A stretch of DNA of 64,000 nucleotides from Thalassotalea sp. LPB0316 (GCF_014898095.1 NZ_CP062946.1:1798001-1862000); one strand, 5' to 3'; positions 16,606-25,697 are shown, counted from the first letter of the stretch. Program-made: numbers and translations. Notes: a model not told the origin generated them from the sequence alone.

Positions 16606-19407
16606 ATGCCCGAAGGTGCAATGAAGGCTTGGTTAGAGTCTTCCCATTTAAGCGGCTCAAATGCTGCGTATATTGAAGAACTGTACGAATCATTTTTAGA
16701 TAACTCACAATCTGTGCCTGCACAGTGGCGTGAAATATTTGAAAACCTACCAAAAATTGAGGGTGCTGATGTTGAATACAAGCACTCTGAAATTCGTGAC
16801 GAATTTAAAGAACTCGCTAAACAGCCCGCTCGCGTTGTGGTATCAGGCGGTTCAGACGGCAAGCAAGTTAAGGTTTTACAGCTGATCAATGCTTACCGTT
16901 TTCGCGGTCATCAAAATGCCAACTTAGATCCATTAGGGATTTGGCAGCGCGATCGCGTTAGAGATCTCCAATTATCTCATCACGACTTGTCTAAAAACGA
17001 TTTCGATAAAGAATTTAACGTTGGCTCATATGCTGATGGCGATGAGACAATGAAGCTTGGTGACTTATATAAATCACTGCGCAAAACCTACTGTGGTTCT
17101 ATTGGTGCAGAATATATGCACATGACGTCAACAGAGGAAAAGCGCTGGATTCAATCGCGCTTAGAATCTGTTCAATCACAAGCACAATTATCGACGGCTG
17201 AAAAAGAAGAAATTCTCAAAGGCCTAATTGCTGCCGATGGCTTAGAAAAGTACCTAGGTGCCAAGTTCCCTGGTGCAAAGCGTTTCTCACTTGAAGGTGG
17301 TGATGCGTTAATTCCAATGCTGAAGGAATTAATTACTCGTGCTGGTACCCATGGCACCAAAGAAGTGGTTATGGGCATGGCCCACCGTGGTCGTTTAAAT
17401 GTATTAGTTAACGTACTAGGTAAAAACCCATCTAAGTTGTTTGACGAATTCGCTGGTAAGCACGACGATTTAGTCGGCTCTGGTGATGTTAAATATCACA
17501 TGGGTTACTCTTCAGACTTTGTTACACCTGGTGGTAATGTTCACTTAGCGCTAGCCTTTAACCCTTCTCACTTAGAGATTGTTAACCCTGTGGTTATGGG
17601 GTCAGTACGCGCTCGTCAAGATCGTCGTGATTGTGACAATGGTGACCTAGTACTACCTATTACCATTCACGGTGATTCAGCAATTGCCGGTCAAGGTGTT
17701 GTCCAAGAAACTTTTAACATGTCGCAAGCGCGCGCGTTCAAAGTTGGTGGTTCGATTCGCATCGTGGTCAATAACCAAGTGGGCTTCACAACTTCTAAAG
17801 CTGAAGATACACGTAGTGGTGAGTACTGTACTGAAATAGCTAAGATGGTTCAGGCACCAATTTTCCACGTCAATGGTGATGATCCAGAAGCGGTTGTGTT
17901 AGCTACACAAATCGCCTTAGATTTCCGCAATAAATTTAAGCGCGATGTCGTTATTGATTTAGTGTGTTACCGTCGCCACGGCCACAACGAAGCCGATGAG
18001 CCAAATGCTACGCAACCTTTGATGTACCAAAAGGTGAAAAAGCATCCTACACCGCGTCAGTTATATGCTAACAAGCTAGATGCAGAAGGGACTATTCGCT
18101 TAGAAAAAGCCAATGAAATGGCTGAGTACTACCGTAAACTATTAGACGAAGGTCAATGTACTGTTGAACAATGGCGCCCAATGACTGAGCACTCAGTGGA
18201 TTGGACACCTTACATTGGTCACGACTGGGATGATAAATACGATGCTGCAATTGACTTAGACAAGTTAAAAGCGTTAGCCAATAGTATTTCAAGCTACCCA
18301 GAGTCGCACCCAGTACACTCTCGCGTTAAGAAAATTTACGACGATCGCAAGAAAATGGCCAAAGGTGAGAAATTACTCGACTGGGGCTTTGCTGAAAGCT
18401 TAGCTTATGCGGCTATCGTTGATGCTGGTAATCGCGTGCGCATTACTGGTCAAGATGCCGGTCGTGGTACTTTCTTCCACCGTCATGCGGTATTGCACAA
18501 TCAAAAAGATGCGTCGACCTATTTACCACTACAAAACGTGCGTGAAGGCCAAGGACCATTTGAAGTCCACGACTCTGTACTTTCTGAGGTTTCAGTACTG
18601 GCCTTTGAATATGGTTACACAACTGCTGAACCTAAAGGCTTAACCATTTGGGAAGCACAGTTTGGTGACTTTGCTAACTGTGCCCAGGTAGTCTTTGACC
18701 AATTTATTTCATCAGGTGAGCAAAAGTGGGGTCGTTTATGTGGCTTAACTATGCTGTTACCGCACGGTTACGAAGGTCAAGGCCCAGAGCACTCTTCAGC
18801 CCGTTTAGAGCGCTTCTTGCAGCTTTGTGCTGATCACAACATGCAAGTATGTGTGCCATCTACACCTGCGCAAGTATTCAACATGTTACGCCGTCAAGTG
18901 GTTCGTCCAATGCGTCGTCCATTGATTGTGATGTCACCAAAATCATTGTTGCGTCATCCATTAGCTGTTTCTTCACTAGAAGAATTAGCGCAAGGTGAAT
19001 ACAAAAATGTTATTGGTGAGATTGATGATATCAATCCAAAAGATGTTGAACGCGTTGTTATGTGTTCGGGTAAAGTTTACTACGAACTATTAGAGCAACG
19101 TCGCAAGCAAGAATTAAACAACATTGCCATCGTTCGCGTTGAGCAATTATACCCATTCCCAGAAGCAGAATTGCAGAAGGTGTTAGAGCCATATCAGCAC
19201 GTTAAGCAATTTGTTTGGTGTCAGGAAGAGCCGCAGAACCAAGGTGCTTGGTATTGTTCACAGCATCATTTCCGCGCGATCATCCCTGAAGGTACGTATT
19301 TGACTTATGCCGGTCGTAAGGCTTCAGCAGCACCCGCTGTAGGTTATATGTCAGTTCATGTTAAAGAACAACAGGCGCTAGTAGCTCAAGCGCTAACTGT
19401 TGAATAA
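16606..19407 (+). CDS. sucA: 2-oxoglutarate dehydrogenase E1 component
   Basis: SucA is the thiamine-diphosphate-dependent decarboxylase of the 2-oxoglutarate dehydrogenase complex. The 933 residues equal the E. coli length. Visible are the N-terminal E2-binding helix (SSHLSGSNAAYIEELYESF), the active-site GMAHRGRLNVLVNVLGK, the ThDP/Mg motif GDSAIAGQGVVQE...VNNQVGFTT, and HGYEGQGPEHSSAR. The ATG at 16606 has AGGA upstream; an in-frame ATG at 16621 is an alternative start. Confidence 0.97.
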   Translation: MPEGAMKAWLESSHLSGSNAAYIEELYESFLDNSQSVPAQWREIFENLPKIEGADVEYKHSEIRDEFKELAKQPARVVVSGGSDGKQVKVLQLINAYRFRGHQNANLDPLGIWQRDRVRDLQLSHHDLSKNDFDKEFNVGSYADGDETMKLGDLYKSLRKTYCGSIGAEYMHMTSTEEKRWIQSRLESVQSQAQLSTAEKEEILKGLIAADGLEKYLGAKFPGAKRFSLEGGDALIPMLKELITRAGTHGTKEVVMGMAHRGRLNVLVNVLGKNPSKLFDEFAGKHDDLVGSGDVKYHMGYSSDFVTPGGNVHLALAFNPSHLEIVNPVVMGSVRARQDRRDCDNGDLVLPITIHGDSAIAGQGVVQETFNMSQARAFKVGGSIRIVVNNQVGFTTSKAEDTRSGEYCTEIAKMVQAPIFHVNGDDPEAVVLATQIALDFRNKFKRDVVIDLVCYRRHGHNEADEPNATQPLMYQKVKKHPTPRQLYANKLDAEGTIRLEKANEMAEYYRKLLDEGQCTVEQWRPMTEHSVDWTPYIGHDWDDKYDAAIDLDKLKALANSISSYPESHPVHSRVKKIYDDRKKMAKGEKLLDWGFAESLAYAAIVDAGNRVRITGQDAGRGTFFHRHAVLHNQKDASTYLPLQNVREGQGPFEVHDSVLSEVSVLAFEYGYTTAEPKGLTIWEAQFGDFANCAQVVFDQFISSGEQKWGRLCGLTMLLPHGYEGQGPEHSSARLERFLQLCADHNMQVCVPSTPAQVFNMLRRQVVRPMRRPLIVMSPKSLLRHPLAVSSLEELAQGEYKNVIGEIDDINPKDVERVVMCSGKVYYELLEQRRKQELNNIAIVRVEQLYPFPEAELQKVLEPYQHVKQFVWCQEEPQNQGAWYCSQHHFRAIIPEGTYLTYAGRKASAAPAVGYMSVHVKEQQALVAQALTVE

Positions 19408-19446
19408 ACCGTTATTGGTTAAAAGTGTAAGTAAGGAATAAGTTAA

Positions 19447-20922
19447 ATGACAACCGAAATTAAGGTTCCTGTATTACCAGAATCAGTTGCAGATGCAACC
19501 GTAGCAACTTGGCACGTTCAAGTAGGCGATTCTGTAACTCGTGATCAAGTTTTAGTAGAAATCGAAACTGATAAAGTTGTTTTAGAAGTACCAGCAACCG
19601 CTGACGGTGTAATGACTGCTATCAATGAAGCAGAAGGCGCAACGGTGTTAGGCGAGCAAGTCATTGGTACATTCGCCGAAGGCGAAGCGGCAGCTGCAGC
19701 ACCAGCGGAAAAAGCTGAAGAAACACCGGTAGCAAGCACTGGTGGTGAAACAGTTGATATTTTAGTACCTGTGTTACCTGAGTCAGTAGCAGATGCGACG
19801 GTAGCAACATGGCACGTTGCCGAAGGCGAAGCCGTATCACGCGACCAAGTCATTGTTGAAATTGAAACAGATAAAGTTGTTTTAGAAGTACCAGCTACCG
19901 CTGACGGTGTAATGGGTAAAATCTTACATGCTGAAGGTGATACAGTATTAGGTCAGCAAAAGATTGGTGAAATGTCTGCAGGTGCTTCAGCAGCTGCAGC
20001 GCCAGCACAAGCTCCTGCCACAGAAGAAGCATCGGGTGACGGTGTAGCATCTCCTTCAGTACGTCGTTTAATGACAGAAAAAGGCTTAACTGAAGCTGAT
20101 GTGAAGGGCACAGGTAAGGGTGGTCGTATCACTAAAGAGGACGTTGAAGCAGCATCTAAGCCTGCGGCAGCACCAGCAGCGCCAGCGAAAGCGGCGGCAG
20201 CACCTGTTGCAGCACAAGGCGAGCGCAGCCAAAAACGCGTACCTATGACGCGTTTACGCAAAACTATCGCTAATCGTTTATTAGAAGCTAAGAACTCAAC
20301 AGCAATGTTAACTACGTTTAACGAAGTTAACATGAAGCCGATTATGGATCTTCGCAAGCAGTACCAAGACGTATTTGAGAAAACTCATGATACGCGTTTA
20401 GGTTTTATGTCATTCTATGTTAAAGCGGTAACTGAAGCATTAAAACGCTACCCAGCAGTTAATGCATCAATTGACGGTGATGACATTGTTTACCACAACT
20501 TCTTCGATATCTCGATTGCGGTTTCTACACCACGTGGTTTAGTAACACCAGTTTTACGCGATGCAGATCAACTAAGCATGGCGGGTATCGAAAAAGGTAT
20601 TAAGGATTTAGCGATTAAAGGTCGTGATGGCAAGTTAACTATGGACGAGATGCAAGGTGGTAACTTCACAATTACCAACGGTGGTGTCTTTGGTTCATTG
20701 TTATCAACACCAATCTTAAACATGCCACAAACTGCTATTTTAGGTATGCATAAGATCCAAGACCGCCCAATGGCAGTCAACGGCAAAGTTGAAATCTTAC
20801 CTATGATGTACTTAGCGCTATCATACGATCACAGACTGATTGATGGTAAAGAGTCAGTAGGTTTCCTAGTAGCTGTTAAAGAGTTGCTAGAAGATCCGAC
20901 GCGCTTATTGCTAGACATCTAA
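19447..20922 (+). CDS. sucB: 2-oxoglutarate dehydrogenase E2 (dihydrolipoyl succinyltransferase), two lipoyl domains
   Basis: SucB transfers succinyl groups to CoA. The 491-residue protein has two nearly repeated lipoyl domains (about 1-78 and 103-178). Each carries [11 protein letters not shown], with the first lipoyl Lys at residue 43. Ala/Pro-rich linkers, a peripheral-subunit-binding domain (about 205-240, [13 protein letters not shown]) and a catalytic domain with SYDHRLIDG (His462, Asp466) follow. E. coli SucB has one lipoyl domain, so this is a longer form. The last 50 or so codons are repeated twice more downstream (see the repeat entry). No lpd gene accompanies it. Confidence 0.97.
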   Translation: MTTEIKVPVLPESVADATVATWHVQVGDSVTRDQVLVEIETDKVVLEVPATADGVMTAINEAEGATVLGEQVIGTFAEGEAAAAAPAEKAEETPVASTGGETVDILVPVLPESVADATVATWHVAEGEAVSRDQVIVEIETDKVVLEVPATADGVMGKILHAEGDTVLGQQKIGEMSAGASAAAAPAQAPATEEASGDGVASPSVRRLMTEKGLTEADVKGTGKGGRITKEDVEAASKPAAAPAAPAKAAAAPVAAQGERSQKRVPMTRLRKTIANRLLEAKNSTAMLTTFNEVNMKPIMDLRKQYQDVFEKTHDTRLGFMSFYVKAVTEALKRYPAVNASIDGDDIVYHNFFDISIAVSTPRGLVTPVLRDADQLSMAGIEKGIKDLAIKGRDGKLTMDEMQGGNFTITNGGVFGSLLSTPILNMPQTAILGMHKIQDRPMAVNGKVEILPMMYLALSYDHRLIDGKESVGFLVAVKELLEDPTRLLLDI

Positions 20923-20966
20923 TTATAAGATTGTCATTCCGTATTTAGTGCGGAATCTAAAAAATC

Positions 20967-20993
20967 AAAAGCCCCGCAGTAGCGGGGCTTTTT
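20967..20993 (+). terminator. sucB terminator, copy 1
   Basis: Stem AGCCCCGC (20970-20977), loop AGTA, stem GCGGGGCT (20982-20989), then five T. It is the first of three identical terminators in series. Confidence 0.88.
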
Positions 20994-21044
20994 GTTTGTG
21001 AGTTTTTAGTGGAAACGCTAAATCCAAGACCGCACTCCTATGGG

Positions 21045-21193
21045 CAGTCAACGGCAAAGTTGAAATCTTACCTATGATGTACTTAGCGCTATCATACGAT
21101 CACAGACTGATTGATGGTAAAGAGTCAGTAGGTTTCCTAGTAGCTGTTAAAGAGCTGCTAGAAGACCCGACACGCTTATTGCTAGACATCTAA
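21045..21193 (+). pseudogene. Duplicated sucB 3' fragment, copy 2
   Basis: This repeats the last 49 codons of sucB in frame up to a TAA at 21191-21193, with only synonymous differences noticed. It has no start codon context of its own and follows a terminator, so it is a non-coding relic of duplication. Confidence 0.85.
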
Positions 21194-21237
21194 TCATAAG
21201 ATTGTCATTCCGTACTTAGTGCGGAATCTAAAAAATC

Positions 21238-21264
21238 AAAAGCCCCGCAGTAGCGGGGCTTTTT
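21238..21264 (+). terminator. sucB terminator, copy 2
   Basis: Same AGCCCCGC/GCGGGGCT hairpin and T tract as at 20967-20993, offset by 271 bp. Confidence 0.8.
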
Positions 21265-21315
21265 GTTTGTGAGTTTTTAGTGGAAACGCTAAATCCAAGA
21301 CCGCACTCCTATGGG

Positions 21316-21464
21316 CAATCAATGGTAAAGTTGAAATCTTACCTATGATGTACTTAGCGCTATCATACGATCACAGACTGATTGATGGTAAAGAGTCAGT
21401 AGGTTTCCTAGTAGCTGTTAAAGAGCTGCTAGAAGACCCGACACGCTTATTGCTAGACATCTAA
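21316..21464 (+). pseudogene. Duplicated sucB 3' fragment, copy 3
   Basis: The third copy of the sucB end has its stop at 21462-21464. Its start differs slightly (GGGCAATCAATGGTAAAG), and the sequence after its terminator departs from the other units. That downstream sequence is probably the original flank of sucB. Confidence 0.85.
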
Positions 21465-21508
21465 TCATAAGATTGTCATTCCGTACTTAGTGCGGAATCT
21501 AAAAAATC

Positions 21509-21535
21509 AAAAGCCCCGCAGTAGCGGGGCTTTTT
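21509..21535 (+). terminator. sucB terminator, copy 3
   Basis: Same hairpin as the two preceding copies, offset by a further 271 bp. Confidence 0.8.
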
Positions 21536-21586
21536 GTTTGTGAGTTTTTAGGGTAAATGGCAAATCCAAGAACGCGCGCTAAAATC

Positions 21587-21624
21587 ATTATGGGGTTAGA
21601 GTCAATTGACTCTCGCCCCATAAT
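21587..21624. repeat. Long palindrome related to 33353-33386
   Basis: Arms ATTATGGGGTTAGAGTCAA and TTGACTCTCGCCCCATAAT pair with a single mismatched position. The core GAGTCAATTGACTC and flanking GGGG/CCCC match the perfect palindrome after glnS. It lies in the sucB-sucC gap, where the remaining ~250 bases show nothing else I can support. Confidence 0.6.
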
Positions 21625-21873
21625 AACGTTTGAGGTTAGCTAAAGATTTACTGTCAATTGGACGAATGTCTAACTGCGGCAAAGTTGCGTTTCTATTCAC
21701 TTTTTATGATAAATGTAACGTGACGTAACTAAATGCAAATTTAAGGCTTTAATCTGCCGTCTATAATCGATATAATTCGAGCCAATTTACAAACGGGTTA
21801 GTGTTTTTACTCAACTGGTTCGGGTTGAATAGATAGCTAATTTCACTTCAAAATAAAATGATTGGGAAACGCC

Positions 21874-23040
21874 ATGAATTTGCATGAGTATCAAGCGAAA
21901 CAATTATTCGCTGAATATGGTCTACCAGTTTCTAAGGGTTATGCTTGCGATACACCTAAAGAAGCTGCCGAAGCTGCCGACAAAATTGGCGGCAATATGT
22001 GGGTTGTTAAAGCACAGGTTCACGCAGGTGGCCGTGGTAAAGCTGGCGGTGTTAAGCTAGTAAAATCTAAAGATGAAATCAAAGAGTTTGCACAAAACTG
22101 GTTAGGTAAAAATTTAGTCACTTACCAAACAGACGCAAATGGTCAGCCAGTAGCTAAAATCTTAGTTGAGAGCTGCACAGATATCGCTAACGAATTATAC
22201 CTTGGCGCGGTTGTTGACCGTGGTACTCGTCGTGTTGTCTTCATGGCATCAACTGAAGGTGGTGTAGACATCGAAACAGTTGCTGAAGAAACTCCTCACT
22301 TAATTCACAAAGCAGCAATCGACCCATTAGTAGGTCCTCAAGCTTACCAAGCACGTGAATTAGGTTTCAAACTTGGCTTAAACCCAACTCAAATGAAGCA
22401 ATTCGTTAAGATCTTCATGGGCTTAGGTAACATGTTTATCGACCACGATTTCGCATTACTAGAAATCAACCCATTAGTTATCACTGATGAAGGTAACTTA
22501 CACTGTTTAGACGGTAAAATCGGCGTTGACTCAAATGCGTTATACCGCCAACCAAAAATCCGCGCGATGCACGATCCTTCACAAGAAGACGAGCGTGAAG
22601 CTCACGCGGCACAATGGGAATTAAACTACGTTGCATTAGACGGTAACGTGGGTTGTATGGTTAACGGTGCTGGCCTTGCAATGGGTACAATGGATATCGT
22701 TAACTTACACGGCGGCAAGCCAGCTAACTTCTTAGATGTTGGTGGCGGAGCTACTAAAGAGCGTGTATCTGAAGCATTCAAGATCATTTTATCTGACGAT
22801 AACGTTAAAGCAGTATTAGTAAACATCTTCGGTGGTATCGTACGTTGTGACATGATCGCTGAAGGTATTATCGGTGCTGTTAAAGAGGTAGGTGTTGAAG
22901 TACCAGTAGTTGTACGTTTAGAAGGTACTAACGCTGAAGCAGGTCGTGAAGTTCTAGCTAACTCAGGCTTAGACATCATCGCTGCTGAATCATTAACTGA
23001 CGCTGCAACGAAAGTAGTAGCTGCTGCGGAGGGCAAATAA
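21874..23040 (+). CDS. sucC: Succinyl-CoA ligase (ADP-forming) subunit beta
   Basis: SucC is the ATP-grasp subunit that binds nucleotide and succinyl phosphate. I choose ATG 21874, giving [19 protein letters not shown] and 388 residues, the E. coli length. An upstream TTG at 21862 is less likely. [23 protein letters not shown] and [11 protein letters not shown] are conserved landmarks. Its TAA overlaps the sucD ATG by one base, indicating coupled translation. It sits 950 bases after sucB, beyond three terminators, so it probably has its own promoter. Confidence 0.97.
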   Translation: MNLHEYQAKQLFAEYGLPVSKGYACDTPKEAAEAADKIGGNMWVVKAQVHAGGRGKAGGVKLVKSKDEIKEFAQNWLGKNLVTYQTDANGQPVAKILVESCTDIANELYLGAVVDRGTRRVVFMASTEGGVDIETVAEETPHLIHKAAIDPLVGPQAYQARELGFKLGLNPTQMKQFVKIFMGLGNMFIDHDFALLEINPLVITDEGNLHCLDGKIGVDSNALYRQPKIRAMHDPSQEDEREAHAAQWELNYVALDGNVGCMVNGAGLAMGTMDIVNLHGGKPANFLDVGGGATKERVSEAFKIILSDDNVKAVLVNIFGGIVRCDMIAEGIIGAVKEVGVEVPVVVRLEGTNAEAGREVLANSGLDIIAAESLTDAATKVVAAAEGK

Positions 23041-23912
23041 TGTCTGTATTAATTAACAAAGATACTAAAGTTATCTGTCAAGGTTTCACTGGTGGTCAAG
23101 GTACTTTCCACTCAGAGCAAGCTATCGCATACGGTACGCAAATGGTTGGTGGTGTATCACCAGGCAAAGGCGGCCAAGAGCACTTAGGTTTACCAGTTTT
23201 CAATACAGTTCGTGAAGCTGTTGAAGCAACAGGTGCTACTGCGACTGTTATCTACGTTCCTGCTCCTTTCTGTAAAGATGCTATTTTAGAAGCAATCGAT
23301 GCAGGTATCGAGTTAATCGTAACGATTACCGAAGGTATCCCGACGTTAGACATGCTTGATGTTAAAGTTAAGCTTGAAGAAACTGGCGTTCGCATGATTG
23401 GTCCTAACTGTCCGGGCGTTATCACACCGGGTGAATGTAAGATTGGTATCATGCCAGGTCACATCCACAAGCCAGGTAAAGTAGGTATCGTATCTCGTTC
23501 AGGTACATTAACTTACGAAGCAGTTAAGCAAACAACTGATGCTGGTTTTGGTCAATCAACGTGTGTTGGTATTGGTGGTGACCCAATCCCTGGTACAAAC
23601 TTCATTGACGTTTTAGAAATGTTCCAAAACGATCCGCAAACTGAAGCTATCGTTATGATCGGTGAGATTGGTGGTACAGCTGAAGAAGAAGCTGCTGAGT
23701 ACATTAAAGAAAATGTGACTAAGCCGGTAGTTTCTTACATTGCTGGTGTTACTGCTCCTCCAGGTAAGCGTATGGGCCACGCTGGCGCTATTATCGCTGG
23801 TGGTAAAGGTACAGCTGACGAGAAGTTTGCGGCATTAGAAGCAGCTGGTGTTAAAACCGTTCGCTCATTAGCCGATATCGGCGTAGCTTTAAAAGAAAAA
23901 GCTGGTTGGTAA
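23040..23912 (+). CDS. sucD: Succinyl-CoA ligase (ADP-forming) subunit alpha
   Basis: SucD binds CoA and carries the phosphohistidine of succinyl-CoA ligase. The 290-residue protein has [16 protein letters not shown] at the CoA site, [11 protein letters not shown], and the active His in [17 protein letters not shown]. It overlaps sucC by one base. A partial copy of its last 28 codons lies 206 bp downstream. Confidence 0.97.
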   Translation: MSVLINKDTKVICQGFTGGQGTFHSEQAIAYGTQMVGGVSPGKGGQEHLGLPVFNTVREAVEATGATATVIYVPAPFCKDAILEAIDAGIELIVTITEGIPTLDMLDVKVKLEETGVRMIGPNCPGVITPGECKIGIMPGHIHKPGKVGIVSRSGTLTYEAVKQTTDAGFGQSTCVGIGGDPIPGTNFIDVLEMFQNDPQTEAIVMIGEIGGTAEEEAAEYIKENVTKPVVSYIAGVTAPPGKRMGHAGAIIAGGKGTADEKFAALEAAGVKTVRSLADIGVALKEKAGW

Positions 23913-23925
23913 TCTAAACTAACAA

Positions 23926-23950
23926 GTCATTCCGGCGCCGGCCGGAATCT
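23926..23950 (+). repeat. REP-like palindrome after sucD
   Basis: GTCATTCCGGCGCCGGCCGG followed by AATCT is a member of the GTCATTCC...GGAATCT family, 13 bases after the sucD stop. Confidence 0.65.
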
Positions 23951-23962
23951 AAACATGATAAA

Positions 23963-23990
23963 AGCACTAGCCTCTCACTAGTGCTTTTTT
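23963..23990 (+). terminator. sucD intrinsic terminator
   Basis: Stem AGCACTAG (23963-23970), seven-base loop, stem CTAGTGCT (23978-23985), then a T run. Confidence 0.85.
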
Positions 23991-24033
23991 GTGCCAGTGG
24001 TAAATCTACAGCTGACGGCTAATACCAAAAATC

Positions 24034-24118
24034 GGCGGCATTAGAAGCAGCTGGTGTTAAAACCGTTCGCTCATTAGCCGATATCGGCGTAGCTTTAAAA
24101 GAAAAAGCTGGTTGGTAA
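24034..24118 (+). pseudogene. Duplicated sucD 3' fragment
   Basis: The last ~28 codons of sucD recur with the stop at 24116-24118, offset 206 bp from the real gene. Weaker similarity reaches back to about 23998 (GGTAAATCTACAGCTGACG against GGTAAAGGTACAGCTGACG). Sequence after the copied stop differs from that after the true stop, so this is not a simple tandem duplication. It is not expressed as a protein as far as can be seen. Confidence 0.85.
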
Positions 24119-24172
24119 TAACGAGCATAGCTCGTAGCGAAAAACCGGTAACGTTTTAAGGCTATAACGTTG

Positions 24173-24207
24173 AAAGGCTAAATATGTTGACATATTTAGC
24201 CTTTTTT
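24173..24207 (+). terminator. Second terminator after the sucD fragment
   Basis: A 14-bp stem, AAAGGCTAAATATG (24173-24186) and CATATTTAGCCTTT (24191-24204), closes a TTGA loop and ends in six T. It may be the original sucD terminator displaced with the duplicated 3' end. Confidence 0.85.
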
Positions 24208-24220
24208 AATGCTTGCTTGC

Positions 24221-24300
24221 CAAGCATTCAAGCATTCAAGCATTCAAGCATTCAAGTATTCAAGCATTCAAGCATTCAAGCATTCAAGCATTCAAGCATT
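24221..24300. repeat. Octamer tandem array B, left part
   Basis: Ten in-phase copies of CAAGCATT, nine exact and one CAAGTATT, run to the edge of the insertion sequence. The array continues in the same 8-bp phase on the other side at 25559. The open reading frame across it is an artefact of the repeat. Confidence 0.9.
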
Positions 24301-24328
24301 TGGTGTGACCCCATAATAATGGACACAT

Positions 24329-25135
24329 TTAACTTGCTCGTAAGTATCGAGCTAATGGTACTTCTCCATGAGTGCCATGCACTCTAAATCGGTTATAAAT
24401 ATTTTCAATATAACCCGTAACCCTTTGACTCATGTATTTCAATGGCTGTACCCCTTGTGGGTGTAGCCATTGTTGTTTCATGAGTGAGAAAAAGCTTTCA
24501 ACACAAGCATTATCCCAACAGTTTCCCTTACGAGACATACTAATTATAGCACCTTGAGCATTTAGCCACCGAACGATCAAGTCACTTTTATATTGAGAGC
24601 CTTGGTCTGAATGACAAAGAACACCATTTAAGTTACTGAGCTTACTAAAACGCTTTGCATTCAAATACGCCTTTTTAACTAAATCCGAAGTTGCTGCGCG
24701 CCCTTGACTGTAACCAAGCACAGCTCGAGAATATAAATCGATAATGACGCAAACATACAGCCAACCTTCACGACAATAAACTTGCGTAATATCCGTCGCC
24801 CAAACTTGATTTACTGATTTAGGTAAAAACTCTCGGTTTAATAAATTGGGCCGTGTGTTAATACGGCTAACCTTAGGGTAGCGCTTTTGTTTTCGAGACA
24901 TAACAGCACGATAGTGCTGTGCCTGTAATAGGCGTTGAACCCTATTAGGGCTTGCTTGATAGCCTTCAGCAAGTAATTGCTCATGAATCTGCCGGTAGCC
25001 AAATGCCCCTTCAGATATTTGAATTATCTTGTCTATTGCACGTAATAACTCAGCGTTGCTTGCATCTCTTTTCGATGTGCCACGCTTAAAGTACGCATAA
25101 AAACCAGAGCTTGATACATCTAGCAGTTTACACAA
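24329..25135 (-). CDS. IS3-family transposase OrfB (DDE catalytic part), copy 1
   Basis: OrfB carries the integrase core that cuts and joins IS ends. The 268 residues contain the HTH_21-like region (FGYRQIHEQLLAEG) and the DDE triad in WATDITQVY, CHSDQGSQYKS and KGNCWDNACVESFF. The reading frame continues upstream without a start (KFEFIEQIRTPGDTLHLCKL) and lies -1 to orfA. The active enzyme is probably an OrfAB fusion made by ribosomal frameshifting near the A5 runs at 25181-25185 or 25192-25196. Confidence 0.95.
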   Translation of the reverse strand: MCKLLDVSSSGFYAYFKRGTSKRDASNAELLRAIDKIIQISEGAFGYRQIHEQLLAEGYQASPNRVQRLLQAQHYRAVMSRKQKRYPKVSRINTRPNLLNREFLPKSVNQVWATDITQVYCREGWLYVCVIIDLYSRAVLGYSQGRAATSDLVKKAYLNAKRFSKLSNLNGVLCHSDQGSQYKSDLIVRWLNAQGAIISMSRKGNCWDNACVESFFSLMKQQWLHPQGVQPLKYMSQRVTGYIENIYNRFRVHGTHGEVPLARYLRAS

Positions 25136-25167
25136 GTGAAGAGTATCTCCAGGCGTTCGAATTTGCT

Positions 25168-25509
25168 CTATGAACTCGAATTTTTCTGCCGTTTTTCCTT
25201 GAAGAACTCTTCCGCCTTTTTTAGGATTTCAATATCTTCATTCGCACGTTCAAGTTGTTTCTTTAAACGTTCATTTTCTTTTTCAAGTTGTTTGTAGCTT
25301 TTATCAGGACCTTTCAATTTTTTTAACTCCACTGGAACTATTGGATCTGATGAAAGGTATTTTTTACGCCACCGCTGTATCATGTGAACATTTATGCCAA
25401 CTCGCTTGGCAAACTCTGGGAGAGTTTCAATGCTTTCAACAGATTGTCTTACAACATCCATCTTATAGCATTCACTGTATTGTTTTCGAGATTTGTATCG
25501 CATAGACAC
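25168..25509 (-). CDS. IS3-family transposase OrfA (DNA-binding part), copy 1
   Basis: OrfA is 113 residues with a helix-turn-helix of the Tnp_1 type (YKMDVVRQSVESIETLPEF, then GINVHMIQRWRKKY). A C-terminal leucine-zipper coiled coil follows (LEKENERLKKQLERANEDIE), used for multimerisation and for joining OrfB. It binds the IS ends and can act as a regulator. Its stop lies 33 bases before the annotated OrfB ATG. Confidence 0.94.
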   Translation of the reverse strand: MSMRYKSRKQYSECYKMDVVRQSVESIETLPEFAKRVGINVHMIQRWRKKYLSSDPIVPVELKKLKGPDKSYKQLEKENERLKKQLERANEDIEILKKAEEFFKEKRQKNSSS

Positions 25510-25558
25510 CTCTAAATATTAAATTTAAAAAGGTGTCCACTAAAACGGGGTCACTCTA

Positions 25559-25633
25559 ATTCAAGCATTCAAGCATTACCGCCTTCACACCTTCCAACCT
25601 TCCAACCGCCAAACTCTCCAACATTCACCTAAC
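25559..25633. repeat. Octamer tandem array B, right part
   Basis: After the ATT duplication come 8-bp words in phase: CAAGCATT twice, then ACCGCCTT, CACACCTT, CCAACCTT, CCAACCGC, CAAACTCT, CCAACATT, CACCTAAC. The words drift in sequence but keep period 8, linking the CAAGCATT type with the TTCCAAC type of array D. Confidence 0.75.
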
Positions 25634-25697
25634 CAATTTCCAAGCTCTGTCACTTCTAGTAAAATACTCCCTGTAATCAATTCATCAAAGGCTTATA

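Larger units (their letters stand above)
20774..21575 (+). repeat. Tandem triplication (271-bp period) of sucB 3' end, palindrome and terminator
   Basis: Three consecutive units begin at 20774, 21045 and 21316. Each holds the last part of sucB with its stop, a GTCATTCCG...CGGAATCT palindrome (20933-20958, 21204-21229, 21475-21500) and a terminator. Only the first belongs to the intact gene. Units 2 and 3 share base changes that unit 1 lacks (for example GAAGACCCGACA against GAAGATCCGACG), so they are closer to each other. ATCCAAGACCGC occurs just before unit 1 (20755-20766) and again at 21022-21033 just before unit 2, a possible recombination homology. Confidence 0.9.
24301..25558 (-). mobile_element. 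IS3-family insertion sequence, copy 1
   Basis: A 1258-bp element with imperfect inverted ends: the left starts TGGTGTGACCCC, the right read on the other strand starts TAGAGTGACCCC, and both share TGGACAC about 20 bp in. The target duplication is ATT (24298-24300 and 25559-25561). Removing the element restores an unbroken CAAGCATT array. It encodes orfA and orfB in the -1 relation typical of IS3. A second copy at 61371-62628 has identical encoded proteins and, where compared, identical DNA. Confidence 0.95.

Noticed and set aside
19545..20357. Long minus-strand frames opposite sucB
   Set aside because: They mirror the Ala/Pro/Val-rich lipoyl and linker codons; no family resemblance or start signals.
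24184..24387. 67-residue open frame across the CAAGCATT array
   Set aside because: It is a translation of the octamer repeat and IS end, with low-complexity product and no ribosome-binding site.
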